Shown piece after piece: positions 44,013 through 54,502 of a stretch of DNA of 64,000 nucleotides. The stretch covers positions 1,932,501 to 1,996,500 of the forward strand of contig NZ_CP073747.1 of the NCBI RefSeq assembly GCF_024398015.1, written 5' to 3'. How positions within the stretch are numbered: the stretch's first letter is position 1; the number at the start of each line of letters is the position of its first letter. Origin of the DNA: Kordiimonas sp. SCSIO 12610 (GTDB lineage: Bacteria > Pseudomonadota > Alphaproteobacteria > Sphingomonadales > Kordiimonadaceae). The notes under the pieces were generated by a model. That model searched no databases and had not been told where the DNA came from. It saw nothing but the letters and a program-made list of their open reading frames with translations. A program made the position numbers and the translations under genes.

Positions 44013-44984
44013 TTAGCGAACAGAACGTTTTGGTGATCTAACAAAGTAGAAGAAATTCGGATTACGGATAACCTTCTGCACAGCCCAGTGGCGGTCTGTC
44101 GCGAGGATATCACCGCCTTTAATGACAAGCTCTTGGTAGCGCTCTTCATTGCCAGAAGCGATAATCTGGTTATCAATCCCTCTTTCATCAAAACCAAGCG
44201 TGCCAATCGTAGCCAACCAACCCTCATCATGAATGGCTTTGTAAACGGAAGCGTCCAGCTCCCGAAGCCCTGTCCAGGCAACCAATCTGTCAAGCGGCAG
44301 GCCACTTTCCTTGATTTCTTTAATATCATCAAGGTCATTGATTGAAACCGACATCGCCATGTCAGGGTGCGCGCTATGCAGTGCCTTGGCCATTCCCATA
44401 TTATAGGAAATCGCAATAACATGATCGATACTACCCGTTTTTCTGATCAAATCAGCGACCTTCTTAAAATCTGTACCGCGTTTGAAATCAAGGTTAAGGA
44501 GCGCCCTGCCCTTACCCCACAAAAGGGTTTGTTCTAAGGTTGGAATTCGAAACTTGGTAACGTTCCCATCATTATCCTTGAGATACAGATCTTTGATCTC
44601 GTCCCAGGTTTTTTCTTTGATATTTCCTGTTCCTGTGGTCGTCCGGTCCAACGTATCATCATGCATCAAAACCAAGGTACCGTCCTTAAGCTGAACAATA
44701 TCCAGTTCGATCAGTGCGGGGCCGTATTTAAGGGCATGATCAAATGTTTCAATTGCATTTTCGGGATACCCCGGCATAGGGCCGCCGCGATGCGCGCTTA
44801 CAAAGGGGATACGAACAGGATGCCACGAAAGAAACTGCGGCAACTTCCCTTCAGGTATCGAAATGTAATGACGCGGGACATCATCGCCGAGAATTTCAAT
44901 AGTATCCTCAGCCGCCAAAAGGGCATTTGTAACCAAAGTCTGGGTAAAAAGAAATGCAATCAGAAAGTTGCGAAGATAACGCAT
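44013..44984 (-). CDS. Glycerophosphodiester phosphodiesterase, secreted
   Basis: A 323-residue GDPD. ATG 44984 is chosen because it has a G-rich RBS (GGGG) upstream and gives a signal peptide (MRYLRNFLIAFLFTQTLVTNALLAAE); an in-frame start at 45053 would cost the signal. Catalytic and metal residues are in SAHRGGPMPGYPENAIETF (His, Arg and Glu), IELDIVQLKDG and LMHDDTLDRTTTGTG. It releases glycerol-3-phosphate from deacylated phospholipids in the periplasm and could feed glycerol metabolism together with the ABC transporter upstream. It is divergent from mazG. Confidence 0.88.
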   Translation of the reverse strand: MRYLRNFLIAFLFTQTLVTNALLAAEDTIEILGDDVPRHYISIPEGKLPQFLSWHPVRIPFVSAHRGGPMPGYPENAIETFDHALKYGPALIELDIVQLKDGTLVLMHDDTLDRTTTGTGNIKEKTWDEIKDLYLKDNDGNVTKFRIPTLEQTLLWGKGRALLNLDFKRGTDFKKVADLIRKTGSIDHVIAISYNMGMAKALHSAHPDMAMSVSINDLDDIKEIKESGLPLDRLVAWTGLRELDASVYKAIHDEGWLATIGTLGFDERGIDNQIIASGNEERYQELVIKGGDILATDRHWAVQKVIRNPNFFYFVRSPKRSVR

Positions 44985-45148
44985 ATTGTCGACCCCATAT
45001 TTGTCAAAGCGAATTAAATTCCCACGCCCCTTAACAACGGCTGGGAATTGCAATATTGATGAGCATTAAATACATCAAAATATTGCATATATATTTCGTG
45101 GCTGTATTTCACGGCCCCATTTATAGCTTGGGTATAGGGAAAATAACG

Positions 45149-45976
45149 ATGGCAGGCAACTCCCATAAAAATTACGAAATCAGCGACCTACTGGATATTA
45201 TGGCAAAGCTCCGTGATCCTGATACCGGGTGCCCTTGGGATATCGAGCAAGATTTCAAATCAATTGCTCCCTATACGATCGAAGAAGCCTACGAAGTGGA
45301 TGAAGCCATTCGAAACGATGACATGTCAGCCCTTAGGGACGAACTAGGCGACCTGTTGTTTCAAACAGTCTTCCACAGTCAAATGGCAAGTGAAGCTGGT
45401 CATTTTACCTTCGATGATATCGTTGAAAATATTTCTGACAAAATGATAAGGCGCCATCCCCATGTATTCGGTGGTGGTACAATAGAAGATGCAGACGCCC
45501 AGACAAATGCATGGGAAACCCAGAAAGCCAAAGAGCGTAAAGAAAAAGCCGAGAAAGAAGGCCGTACACCATCAGCCCTGGACGGCGTTAGCATATCGCT
45601 TCCAGCAACTCAGCGGGCTGTCAAACTTCAGAAACGTGCTGCACGGGTTGGCTTTGACTGGCCTGAGACGCTACAGGTTCTGGATAAATTAGAAGAGGAA
45701 ACACGCGAACTTATTGAGGCCACATCACTACCAAATAATACAGAACATATCGAAGAAGAATTTGGTGACTTGATGTTTGTGATGTGCAATCTGGCCCGTC
45801 ACCTAAAAATTGATCCAGAGGAAGCACTTCGCACAGCCAACGCAAAATTCACAAGACGTTTCAATGGTGTAGAATCAGAACTTCAGAAACTGGGTAAAAC
45901 ACCTGAGCAGTCAACTCTAGATGAAATGGACGCGCTTTGGGATAAGGTAAAGGAAGCTGAGAAAAGCAGGCCTTAG
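45149..45976 (+). CDS. mazG: Nucleoside triphosphate pyrophosphohydrolase MazG
   Basis: A 275-residue protein. ATG 45149 is chosen over 45056 because AGGGA lies 9 bases upstream and it gives the normal MazG length. The N-terminal MazG domain reads LRDPDTGCPWDIEQDF and then APYTIEEAYEVDEAI with the metal-binding Glu residues (ELGDLLFQ); a second domain with EEEFGDLMFVMCNLARHL follows at about 205-225. It hydrolyses NTPs to NMP and pyrophosphate and may limit ppGpp and mutagenic nucleotides. Its stop is directly adjacent to the stop of hflX, with no terminator between. Confidence 0.9.
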   Translation: MAGNSHKNYEISDLLDIMAKLRDPDTGCPWDIEQDFKSIAPYTIEEAYEVDEAIRNDDMSALRDELGDLLFQTVFHSQMASEAGHFTFDDIVENISDKMIRRHPHVFGGGTIEDADAQTNAWETQKAKERKEKAEKEGRTPSALDGVSISLPATQRAVKLQKRAARVGFDWPETLQVLDKLEEETRELIEATSLPNNTEHIEEEFGDLMFVMCNLARHLKIDPEEALRTANAKFTRRFNGVESELQKLGKTPEQSTLDEMDALWDKVKEAEKSRP

Positions 45977-47344
45977 TTAATCAGCCTTGTAATCAAGGCG
46001 TGCCCAAGCAATCGGATCAACAGTAAATTCGTAAGTGATACCATCATCACCCACTTCTTCTTTGATTATATTCGCATTTGCATGTAACCACGCTTGTGTT
46101 GCGCCATCACTATAGGGAATATGAAGCGTTAGGTGTTGATCTGCTTTACTAAGTATTTCATCAATTGCACCAATCAACCCTTCACAGCCTTGTCCTGTCA
46201 GGCCAGAAATCACACAGTAATCAGGCAAGCGATATTCGCGGTTCTCTAGTTCAAGCCGTTGATCTTCTGAAAGAAGATCGAGCTTATTGAGGGCTTCAAT
46301 AATCGGTGTACCGACGGTTTCGCTTTCAATATCAACGCCTAGCTCTTTTAGAACCAGCTCAACATCATGGCGCTGAATATCGGTGTCCGGGTGCGATGCA
46401 TCACGAACATGAATGATAATGTCAGCTTCCAAGACCTCTTCTAGCGTTGCTCTGAAGGCAGCAACCAACGATGTTGGAAGTTCGGAAATAAATCCAACGG
46501 TATCAGAAAATATTGCCTTCCGACCGCTTGGCAACTCAACCGACCGCATTGTTGGGTCAAGGGTCGCAAATAGCATATCTTCGGCCATGACTTCTGCGTT
46601 CGTCAATCGATTAAACAAAGTAGATTTACCGGCATTGGTATACCCAACGAGCGCCACTATTGGGTACGGAGCCTTTTGCCTTCGAGAGCGATGCAGCGTC
46701 CTCGTGCGTGTCACATTATCAAGCTGACGTTTAATCCGTGTGATACGATCAGAAATAATCCTGCGGTCAGATTCAATCTGTGTTTCCCCAGGGCCGCCCA
46801 TAAAACCCATCCCACCTCGCTGACGTTCCAAGTGCGTCCATGAACGAACAAGTCTTGATCGCTGATAGGTTAAATGGGCCAGTTCTACCTGAAGCTCACC
46901 CTCTTTCGTGCTCGCACGCGCGCCAAAAATCTCCAGAATAAGCGCAGTACGATCAATGATCTTGCATTTTAGCTCTTTTTCGAGGTTACGTTGCTGGATT
47001 GGCGATAATTCACAATCAAAAACAATCAGGTCGATTTCCTGTATTTTGATTTCCTGAACAAGCTCATCAATCTTGCCCTGACCAATATATGTCGACGGTT
47101 TGATTGAACGCAACGGAACGGCAGCCCCGCCCAACAATTCTACATCAATTGCTGCAGCCAACCCAATAGCCTCTTCAAGGCGCGCGTCAGGTGACCGTGC
47201 AAAGGATGCAGAGTCTAACTGTGTCTTTGAATATGGATACAGGACAAACACACGTTGCTTGGCAACCTTCTTTTGCAGGTAACCAAGTCCGTCTGTAGAC
47301 CACCCCCCACCATTTTGATGGAGCGCGTCAGTTTTATCTGTCAT
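45977..47344 (-). CDS. hflX: Ribosome-associated GTPase HflX
   Basis: A 455-residue GTPase. The N-terminal HflX domain is followed by the coiled region QRGGMGFMGGPGETQIESDRR and the G domain: G1 GYTNAGKST (about 230), G3 DTVGFI, G4 NKLD and G5 near SGLTG. HflX rescues or splits stalled 70S ribosomes under stress. It overlaps hfq by one base, the usual alphaproteobacterial hfq-hflX operon. Confidence 0.93.
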   Translation of the reverse strand: MTDKTDALHQNGGGWSTDGLGYLQKKVAKQRVFVLYPYSKTQLDSASFARSPDARLEEAIGLAAAIDVELLGGAAVPLRSIKPSTYIGQGKIDELVQEIKIQEIDLIVFDCELSPIQQRNLEKELKCKIIDRTALILEIFGARASTKEGELQVELAHLTYQRSRLVRSWTHLERQRGGMGFMGGPGETQIESDRRIISDRITRIKRQLDNVTRTRTLHRSRRQKAPYPIVALVGYTNAGKSTLFNRLTNAEVMAEDMLFATLDPTMRSVELPSGRKAIFSDTVGFISELPTSLVAAFRATLEEVLEADIIIHVRDASHPDTDIQRHDVELVLKELGVDIESETVGTPIIEALNKLDLLSEDQRLELENREYRLPDYCVISGLTGQGCEGLIGAIDEILSKADQHLTLHIPYSDGATQAWLHANANIIKEEVGDDGITYEFTVDPIAWARLDYKAD

Positions 47345-47589
47345 TAACCCTCTAAGTCTTTCTCAGGCTCAAACAATTGCAAAGGACCAGAAGGCATAAT
47401 TGTTGAGATCGCATGCTTGTAGACAAGCTGTGAGTGACCGTCACGACGTAAGAGTACACAAAAGTTATCAAACCATGTGATAACACCTTGTAATTTAACG
47501 CCATTCACAAGGAAAACAGTGACGGAAGTTTTGGTTTTTCTGACTGAATTCAGAAAAACGTCCTGTAGATTCTGATTTTTTTCTGACAT
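47344..47589 (-). CDS. hfq: RNA chaperone Hfq
   Basis: An 81-residue protein with both Sm motifs: Sm1 [21 protein letters not shown] and Sm2 with the YKHA core (VYKHAISTI). It forms a hexamer that binds small RNAs and A-rich mRNA. The upstream 152-base gap to trkH probably carries its own promoter. Confidence 0.96.
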   Translation of the reverse strand: MSEKNQNLQDVFLNSVRKTKTSVTVFLVNGVKLQGVITWFDNFCVLLRRDGHSQLVYKHAISTIMPSGPLQLFEPEKDLEG

Positions 47590-47741
47590 GGACTGTCCGG
47601 TTTTTTCTTTTCTATTCGTTATAATTTTTCACAGGCCGGATAATATCGACATACAAGTTCGAATTATCGCACTCGCTTACTACTATCGTCTGCGTGGATA
47701 TTTATGTCAGAGAATATCAGGTCAGGTCAATAGGATAAGCG

Positions 47742-49178
47742 TTAACTTCGCCAAAAAGCTTTAGCAAGTAACGCAAAAATTACCGAAACTTCTATTCGGC
47801 CCACTATCATCAATATGGAAAGAATGGCGTAATCAACGTCTTGAAGGCCAGAAAATCCATAGAAATTTGGATCAATCATAAAAACAACCGGTCCAGACAA
47901 GGTCAACGCAGAGAATGTAAGCGCAACCGCATGTTTGAATTCAACAGCAAAAATTGCGAGCACCAAACACCCAATGGCCATCGTTAAAACAAAACCACCA
48001 ACTGCTAGCCAGACAGCTTCCATGTCACGAAGCTGTATAGGCTCATTATTATATTTAAAAACCCTGATACTATTTGGGTGCGCAAGTCTTTTTAATTCTG
48101 CGTTAGCAAGCGTCAACAATATTCCTAAACGAATTTGTTTTAATCCGCCCGTTGTACTTGCCGCTGCACCGCCGAGCCCCGCTAGAAAGATTACGATTAT
48201 CGCTACTGGTAAAGCATGGCCTTCACTGAAAACATCGTTAGCAACCCCAATTCCAGAGGTTGATAACGCCGAGATCGCAAGAAAGATCGCGTTCCAGAGC
48301 CTATTGTCACCATCGAGTTGAAAGAAAAGCAACACACTACTAAGGATAATAATGCCAACGATCGACTTAAATTCAAAATGATCAAAAATTGCCAAATCGC
48401 GGCTGCGTAACCGACTATATAGAAAATCCCAATTCATCATGCCAACAACAAGGAAAATCGCGATAATGATCTGTGGCATAGTTCCCTGAACGACGCCGCC
48501 ATTGAAACTCGTCAGGCCTGACGTGCTAATCGTAATCATACTGAAAATCACAGCATCGAAAAAACCCAACCCACCAATCAAAAGCAGCAGGCAGCAAATC
48601 GATGTGATGAAGACATAAAGGTTTGAAAGTGTTTTGAAAATCGAGATCAAACGAGGATAGCCGATATCACTCTCGCCAAATGGTAAGCTTGATCTATGAA
48701 GCTGAATCCCCCCACTATTTAAAGCCGTTAGGATAGAAAGTGTGTATGCAATAGCAATAAATCCACCCAGCCATACCATTAATGCCTGCCATATTATTAG
48801 TGACTTAAAGCCCTCTATATTACCTACGTAGGCGCTAGCTCCGTTTGTTGTAAGCATCGAAACGCCCTCGTAAAACGCCGCGTAAATACCGCGTTCGGGA
48901 AACATAAAGAAAAAAGGCAACCCAGCAACAAACGCAATAGAAAGGCTTCCAACAATTGGCAACCCTATAGTTAGCGCTGGCGTTCGGACTTGCGCGCTTG
49001 AGCGGAAACCAAGGAACAATCCCCCGCCAATAAGTAACGAAAAGAAAATCGAAGCGCTAAAAGCCGCTGAAACCGCTGCTTCGCTGTAAATATATGAAAA
49101 TGCAAGTGGTATGATCTCCAGTAAGGTGACAGAAAGCACCCAACATCCAATCAAATAGAATAGTCTATCTTTCCACAC
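47742..49178 (-). CDS. trkH: Potassium uptake protein TrkH
   Basis: A 478-residue membrane protein with about ten helices in four M1-P-M2-like repeats. Selectivity-filter segments are visible as STSGLTSF (about 215-222), SALSTSGIG (about 292-300) and LTTNGASAY (about 112-120). The start codon is GTG. It works with the TrkA protein encoded 51 bases upstream. Confidence 0.9.
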   Translation of the reverse strand: MWKDRLFYLIGCWVLSVTLLEIIPLAFSYIYSEAAVSAAFSASIFFSLLIGGGLFLGFRSSAQVRTPALTIGLPIVGSLSIAFVAGLPFFFMFPERGIYAAFYEGVSMLTTNGASAYVGNIEGFKSLIIWQALMVWLGGFIAIAYTLSILTALNSGGIQLHRSSLPFGESDIGYPRLISIFKTLSNLYVFITSICCLLLLIGGLGFFDAVIFSMITISTSGLTSFNGGVVQGTMPQIIIAIFLVVGMMNWDFLYSRLRSRDLAIFDHFEFKSIVGIIILSSVLLFFQLDGDNRLWNAIFLAISALSTSGIGVANDVFSEGHALPVAIIVIFLAGLGGAAASTTGGLKQIRLGILLTLANAELKRLAHPNSIRVFKYNNEPIQLRDMEAVWLAVGGFVLTMAIGCLVLAIFAVEFKHAVALTFSALTLSGPVVFMIDPNFYGFSGLQDVDYAILSILMIVGRIEVSVIFALLAKAFWRS

Positions 49179-49228
49179 AATCTATCTCGCATATATTTAT
49201 GAACGTGTTATGCAATTCAAATAAAGCG

Positions 49229-50605
49229 TTAGAACATTTCTACTCTGGCGGAGAATAGCTGCTCGATCTTTTTCACTGCTTCCAGTAACGCTACCAATAC
49301 AACCCTATCACCCGGCTCTAATTGGGTGTCAGCGTGCGGTACAATTGTTTCCCCGTCCCTGACGATCAAACCAAATCGAACATCACTATGCATCCGAAGT
49401 TCACCAATCTTTTTACCAGCAATATCAGCGCCGGCTATCACCTCGGCTTCGATAACCTCAGCGTGTCCGTCACAAATACTGTGTAAATCCCGGATACGGC
49501 CGCGCCTAACATGCCTGAGAATAGAAGAAACCGTCATTTCACGCGGGTCGAGGGCAACATCAATACCAATCGAATTAACGAGATTTGCATATATCGGATT
49601 ATTCATCAAAGTTATTGAACGTTGGCACCCTTGTTGTTTCGCAAGCAGTGACGATAAAATATTCACTTCATCATCATCGGCCACAGAAATTATTGTGTCT
49701 GTTTGTTCAATATTGGCTTGTTGCAGAATTTCCCTGTCAAGGGCATCACCGTTGATAACAATTGTTGAGTTCAATTTTTCCGCAACATAGTTCGCCCGGT
49801 CCTGATTATACTCGATGACTTTTAAATTCATGCTTGGGCTATGCTCCTCAAGCAATTGCGCAAGAAACATCCCAACATTACCGCCGCCGACGATTATGGT
49901 CCGCTGAGCCGATTTTTCTTCATGACCAAAAACCGCCATCGCCCGCTCGGTCAATGAGGTATCTACCGCTATATATATGGCGTCACCAACGTGCAGCGTA
50001 TCATCACTACGTGGGACAAATATTTTGTCTCCGCGTACAACCCCTACCACCGTCGTTAACAGTTTCGGAAACAATTCTGTCAGCTGTCGAAGTGGTGTAT
50101 TGATGACTGGACAATTATCATCAAGCAATAAGCCGATCACTCTTACTTTTCCATCGACGAAGGGCATCATATTAAAGGCGCCTGGCACCTCAATTCGGCG
50201 TAATAACGCCCTCGCCACTTCAAGTTCCGGTGATATGATCACATCGATGGGCAAATGACTGCGGGAAAACAAATCACGCCATTTTGGCTTTAAATAAACC
50301 TGATTACGAATACGGGCAATTTTAGTGGGTATATTGAAAACCGAATGCGCAACCTGACAAGCAACCATATTCACTTCATCCGATATGGTAACTGCGATCA
50401 GCATCTCTGTATCGTCAGCACCAGCAACTTCCAATTGCTGAGGATCAGAAGCGTGGCCAACAACCGCCTTTACATCAAGGGATTCACTGATCTTTCTGAT
50501 CAGTTCAGGTGATCTGTCGATAACAGTCACATCGTTCTGTTGTTCTGCGAGATATTTGGCAATATTGAAACCAACCTGCCCGGCACCACAAACAATAACT
50601 TTCAT
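49229..50605 (-). CDS. trkA: Trk potassium transport regulatory subunit TrkA
   Basis: A 458-residue cytoplasmic protein with two RCK-N domains, each with a Rossmann motif (GAGQVGFNIAKYL at residue 7 and GGGNVGMFLAQLL at about 240), each followed by an RCK-C (TrkA-C) domain. It binds NAD(H)/ATP and gates TrkH. It lies between ntrX and trkH in the common alphaproteobacterial order. Confidence 0.93.
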   Translation of the reverse strand: MKVIVCGAGQVGFNIAKYLAEQQNDVTVIDRSPELIRKISESLDVKAVVGHASDPQQLEVAGADDTEMLIAVTISDEVNMVACQVAHSVFNIPTKIARIRNQVYLKPKWRDLFSRSHLPIDVIISPELEVARALLRRIEVPGAFNMMPFVDGKVRVIGLLLDDNCPVINTPLRQLTELFPKLLTTVVGVVRGDKIFVPRSDDTLHVGDAIYIAVDTSLTERAMAVFGHEEKSAQRTIIVGGGNVGMFLAQLLEEHSPSMNLKVIEYNQDRANYVAEKLNSTIVINGDALDREILQQANIEQTDTIISVADDDEVNILSSLLAKQQGCQRSITLMNNPIYANLVNSIGIDVALDPREMTVSSILRHVRRGRIRDLHSICDGHAEVIEAEVIAGADIAGKKIGELRMHSDVRFGLIVRDGETIVPHADTQLEPGDRVVLVALLEAVKKIEQLFSARVEMF

Positions 50606-50635
50606 CTATATTTCCCTCATCAAAACCTGAAAACT

Positions 50636-52036
50636 CTATTCAGCATTTTCAGGTGATGGCGATCGTTCGTTACTATTTAACCCCAATGACTTAAGCTTTC
50701 TGTGCAACGCGGATCGTTCCATTCCGATGAAAGCGGCAGTTCTTGAAATATTGCCGCTAAAGCGATTGATCTGAACCTTTAAATATTCTCTTTCAAATGA
50801 CTCGCGTGCCTCCCGAAGCGGGGTCGACATAATAGCATTATCGGAATTATTATGTAGAAAACTGCTTGAACCAGAACGGATTTCCATCGGCAATTGATCT
50901 ACACCAATATCATTCTGGTCCTTTTCAGGTCCCATTATGACAACTCGTTCGATAATATTCTTTAGTTGCCGTACGTTGCCCGGCCAATCATATGCTTGCA
51001 ACGCAGCCATTGCATCTTCGGAGACTAATAGTTTTGCGCGCCCGGTGGCCGCAGCCAAGGTATCCAGAAAATACTGGGTTAACATTGGAATATCTTCGCG
51101 GCGCTCTGCCAAAGATGGCATCATCAAAGGCACGACATTTAACCTATGGAACAGGTCTTCGCGAAAACGGCCTTGCTCAATTTCCCCCAGTAAGGAACGA
51201 CTGGTCGCAGAAATTACACGGACATCCACACGAACGCGTGTATTCCCATTGACGCGCTCAAACGATTGGTCAGTAAGTGCCCGTAGGATTTTTGCCTGTG
51301 TTGGGAGTGGCATATCGGCGACTTCGTCAATAAATAGAGTTCCCCCATGTGACTTTTCAAAAAGTCCGGTTTTAACAACCCCGCCATTTTGTTCTACACC
51401 GAAAAGCTCTTCTTCCATTCTATGGGGTTCCATAGATGCAGCAGCAACCACGATAAAATTACCGTTCGATCTATGTGATCTAGCATGGATTTGACGAGCA
51501 ACAACTTCCTTGCCAGCGCCAGGTGCGCCTTGAATTAAGATACGGCTATTCGTCATTGCCACCTTTTCTATGGACTGTCGAATTGTGTTTATCGCCGATG
51601 ACCTCCCCGTTAAATCAACCGTATAGGCTGTTTTTTTCTTGAGTTCTTCATTTTCACGGCGCAAACGCTCTGCCTCGGTCGCGCGCTGTATCGTAAGGAT
51701 CAACTGATCAGCTTCAAATGGCTTCTCGATAAAGTCGTAAGCACCCTTCTTAATTGCAGCAACAGCGGTTTCAATATTTCCATGACCACTGATAACAACG
51801 ACGGGTAATTCTTTATATCTAGATTTTAATAATTCCAATAACTCTAAACCATCGAGCTTACTGCCTTGAAGCCAAACGTCTAATATCAAAAGCGAAGGTA
51901 ATCTTGCTTCAATTTCAGAAAGCCCTGTATCACTATCTTTGGCGGTACGGGTGTCGTATCCTTCATCCTCAAGAATACCCGCTACTAGTTCACGAATATC
52001 TTCCTCATCATCAATGATAAGAATATCAAGCGCCAT
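50636..52036 (-). CDS. ntrX: Response regulator NtrX
   Basis: A 466-residue regulator with an N-terminal receiver domain (DDEED at the start, phospho-acceptor Asp in LLILDVWL at about 53), an AAA+ central domain (Walker A GAPGAGKE, Walker B GTLFIDEVADM) and a C-terminal Fis-type HTH (ISRTAAFIGMERSALHRKLKSL). The GAFTGA loop needed to contact sigma-54 is missing (LFGVEQNGGVVKTG), as in other alphaproteobacterial NtrX proteins, which suggests sigma-54-independent action. It follows ntrY, its sensor partner, by 23 bases. Confidence 0.92.
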   Translation of the reverse strand: MALDILIIDDEEDIRELVAGILEDEGYDTRTAKDSDTGLSEIEARLPSLLILDVWLQGSKLDGLELLELLKSRYKELPVVVISGHGNIETAVAAIKKGAYDFIEKPFEADQLILTIQRATEAERLRRENEELKKKTAYTVDLTGRSSAINTIRQSIEKVAMTNSRILIQGAPGAGKEVVARQIHARSHRSNGNFIVVAAASMEPHRMEEELFGVEQNGGVVKTGLFEKSHGGTLFIDEVADMPLPTQAKILRALTDQSFERVNGNTRVRVDVRVISATSRSLLGEIEQGRFREDLFHRLNVVPLMMPSLAERREDIPMLTQYFLDTLAAATGRAKLLVSEDAMAALQAYDWPGNVRQLKNIIERVVIMGPEKDQNDIGVDQLPMEIRSGSSSFLHNNSDNAIMSTPLREARESFEREYLKVQINRFSGNISRTAAFIGMERSALHRKLKSLGLNSNERSPSPENAE

Positions 52037-52059
52037 TAATATAAACTCCTTAACCTATC

Positions 52060-54444
52060 TTATTCCGCTGCCCTATACGGCATTTTATTATCTTTAATTT
52101 CCTCATCGGCATTGCTCGCTTTTTCGACACGTGACAATAATGCCTTGTGTGAGAAGGTTAGCAATGCACGAGCGCCTTGCGGTTCTTTATCCGCAATACG
52201 CGCTGACCCACCATGTTCTTCCATAATCCGTTTAACAATCGCGAGGCCAAGCCCGGTCCCCTTTGTCCTTGTTGTGACATAGGGTTCCATCAAACGATCT
52301 TTTTGATCTTGCGGTAATCCTTTGCCGTTATCTTCAACACAAATTTCCGTGCGGTCAGCGGTTTGTATAATAAAGACCTTGATTACGCCTTTTTCACTAG
52401 CTCTGCCTTCTTCTTTATCGATAGCAATACGACTGTGAATAGACTCCAGTGAATTTTTTAAGAGGTTCGTTAAAGCCTGACCTATCAAACGACTATCACA
52501 TGGAATAGTGTTCACCGATTGCTGGAATTCTGTTTCATACGTAATATCTGGTGATGCAACATCCTGCAGGAATACGGCCTGCTTCACCATATCCAGAACA
52601 TCTGTTTCCTTCAGCGTCGGTGCAGGCATCCGAGCAAAGGATGAAAACTCATCAACCATATGCCGCAGGTCACCCACCTGCCGAATAATTGTGTCTGTGC
52701 ACTTAGAGAAAACTTGTTTATCGGATTCAATTTCATGAAGATACTTACGCCTCAGTCTTTCAGCAGAAAGCTGAATAGGAGTAAGCGGATTTTTAATTTC
52801 ATGGGCAATTCGCCTCGCAACATCCGCCCACGCAGCAGTACGTTGGTCCGCAAGCTGTTCGGTTAGATCATCAAATGTCACTACATACCCATTTACGGAG
52901 TTATCATCAGCGTGCTCAACAAAAACCCGAACCATGAATGTTCGATTTTCACCGAGGACATCAACAATGACATGGCCTTGAGCTTCGCCCCGTAATGACA
53001 ATTCACCCTGCCGAAGTATCTCCGAAAACTCTGGTACAACATCCGAAAGCTTCTTTTTCATCATCGCATCGATATCCAGGCCCAAAAGCTTGGCCGCAGA
53101 CCTGTTCGGCAGGAATATACTCTCATCATGCTGAAGGCCGAGGACACCAGCAGAAACGCCTTCCAAGACGTCTTCAAGGAAACGTCTGCGATCATCAAGT
53201 TCCAGGTTGGCTTCCAGTAGATCATCCTGATGTTTTGCCAATTGATCCGTCATTCGGTTGAAGGCACGACTTAATGTACCAACTTCATCGCGTGTCGCCA
53301 CATAAGGGACACGAACATCAAGATCACCCTCGCCCACACGTTCCGCAGCATTCACAAGGTTTGATAGCGGGGTTACGAGCCTGCTTGAAAACCAAAGTCC
53401 AACCCAAATAGCCGCTAACAAAATCAGGAATGCAATCATTATAAACACGATATTGAATTGGAACAAAATGTTGGAACGCTCGCTTTCCAAAACATTATAG
53501 CCAGCAACCGCATTTCGCGTATCTTCCAAATATTGCAAAACGTTAGGGCTAAGGTCACGTGCAACATAAAGGTACGTTGGGTTTAAAAACGCATCGATCC
53601 GCATAATGCCAATAACTGTTTTATCCGCATCATTTGTAACAATCTGCGGCGGGCCATTCTGGGCGCTTGCAATCAAACTTCTTGGCACCCTGTTTGTTGT
53701 AAGTTCCAGATTCAAACTTGCACGCGCTATTGCAGCAGCTTGCCCTTCACTATCTTCTTCTATCAACAGGACTTCATTCAAATTTCGACTGGTCAATGCC
53801 TCAGCCGCCAATGATTGAATATACTCAAGGTCCCTGCGCTGACTAATACCCAATTGATTGTAAACAAACGCAATCGCGAGCATATCTTTTTCAATATTCA
53901 CACGATGCTCAAGGACGTATGTATCCGCGACTTCAAGGGAGTTGCCAAGCGCAGCTTTTACCGGTTCATTAAACCAATTTTGAACGCCGCGCTCTATGAA
54001 TACGGAAGAGAAAACCGCCATGATGATTGGTGGTATCATCGCAATAGCCATGAAGGCTGTTGTCATTCGTGTATGTAATCTGGAACCTGCTGCGCTCTTC
54101 CGTGAAAACCGTGTTTTTACAAACCATCGTCCGATTGAAACACCCAAGCCGAGCAAGAGCACAAGATTAATAACAAGCAGAACCCGCATGGTTTGGCTCG
54201 CCGTAATATCGACCGGAGCAGATTTCGTTGACATTACAACCGAAGTAACAATGGCAGAAGCAACCGCTAAAACCGATAAAATTACCTCAATACGGATATT
54301 GAATTTGAATTTACGGGCAAAAATTACAAACTTAGCCCACTTCCTGTTTGGAAAAGCGGATGTTGCAATAAACTGAGTATCCTCAGTTTTACCAGCACGC
54401 TCAGAACTATCATGAGCGCCTCTTTGATTGGAATCAGTCTTCAT
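52060..54444 (-). CDS. ntrY: Sensor histidine kinase NtrY
   Basis: A 794-residue membrane sensor. Three or four N-terminal helices (about 50-150 and 330-355) enclose a periplasmic region. Then come a HAMP domain (SSRLVTPLSNLVNAAERVGEGDL), a PAS domain (about 425-530), HisKA with ARRIAHEIKNPLTPIQLSAERL (His about 559), and the HATPase boxes DNGKGLP and TKGTGLGLAIV. It phosphorylates NtrX and can affect NtrC, linking nitrogen and redox status. Confidence 0.92.
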   Translation of the reverse strand: MKTDSNQRGAHDSSERAGKTEDTQFIATSAFPNRKWAKFVIFARKFKFNIRIEVILSVLAVASAIVTSVVMSTKSAPVDITASQTMRVLLVINLVLLLGLGVSIGRWFVKTRFSRKSAAGSRLHTRMTTAFMAIAMIPPIIMAVFSSVFIERGVQNWFNEPVKAALGNSLEVADTYVLEHRVNIEKDMLAIAFVYNQLGISQRRDLEYIQSLAAEALTSRNLNEVLLIEEDSEGQAAAIARASLNLELTTNRVPRSLIASAQNGPPQIVTNDADKTVIGIMRIDAFLNPTYLYVARDLSPNVLQYLEDTRNAVAGYNVLESERSNILFQFNIVFIMIAFLILLAAIWVGLWFSSRLVTPLSNLVNAAERVGEGDLDVRVPYVATRDEVGTLSRAFNRMTDQLAKHQDDLLEANLELDDRRRFLEDVLEGVSAGVLGLQHDESIFLPNRSAAKLLGLDIDAMMKKKLSDVVPEFSEILRQGELSLRGEAQGHVIVDVLGENRTFMVRVFVEHADDNSVNGYVVTFDDLTEQLADQRTAAWADVARRIAHEIKNPLTPIQLSAERLRRKYLHEIESDKQVFSKCTDTIIRQVGDLRHMVDEFSSFARMPAPTLKETDVLDMVKQAVFLQDVASPDITYETEFQQSVNTIPCDSRLIGQALTNLLKNSLESIHSRIAIDKEEGRASEKGVIKVFIIQTADRTEICVEDNGKGLPQDQKDRLMEPYVTTRTKGTGLGLAIVKRIMEEHGGSARIADKEPQGARALLTFSHKALLSRVEKASNADEEIKDNKMPYRAAE

Positions 54445-54502
54445 AAAGTGTATGATGCATATTTATCACAATAGTGCCAGAAATATCACACTTAAAATGA
54501 AC

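Noticed and set aside
44000-44422. Minus-strand ORF of 140 codons
   Set aside because: It is a second frame within the phosphodiesterase gene without RBS or motifs.
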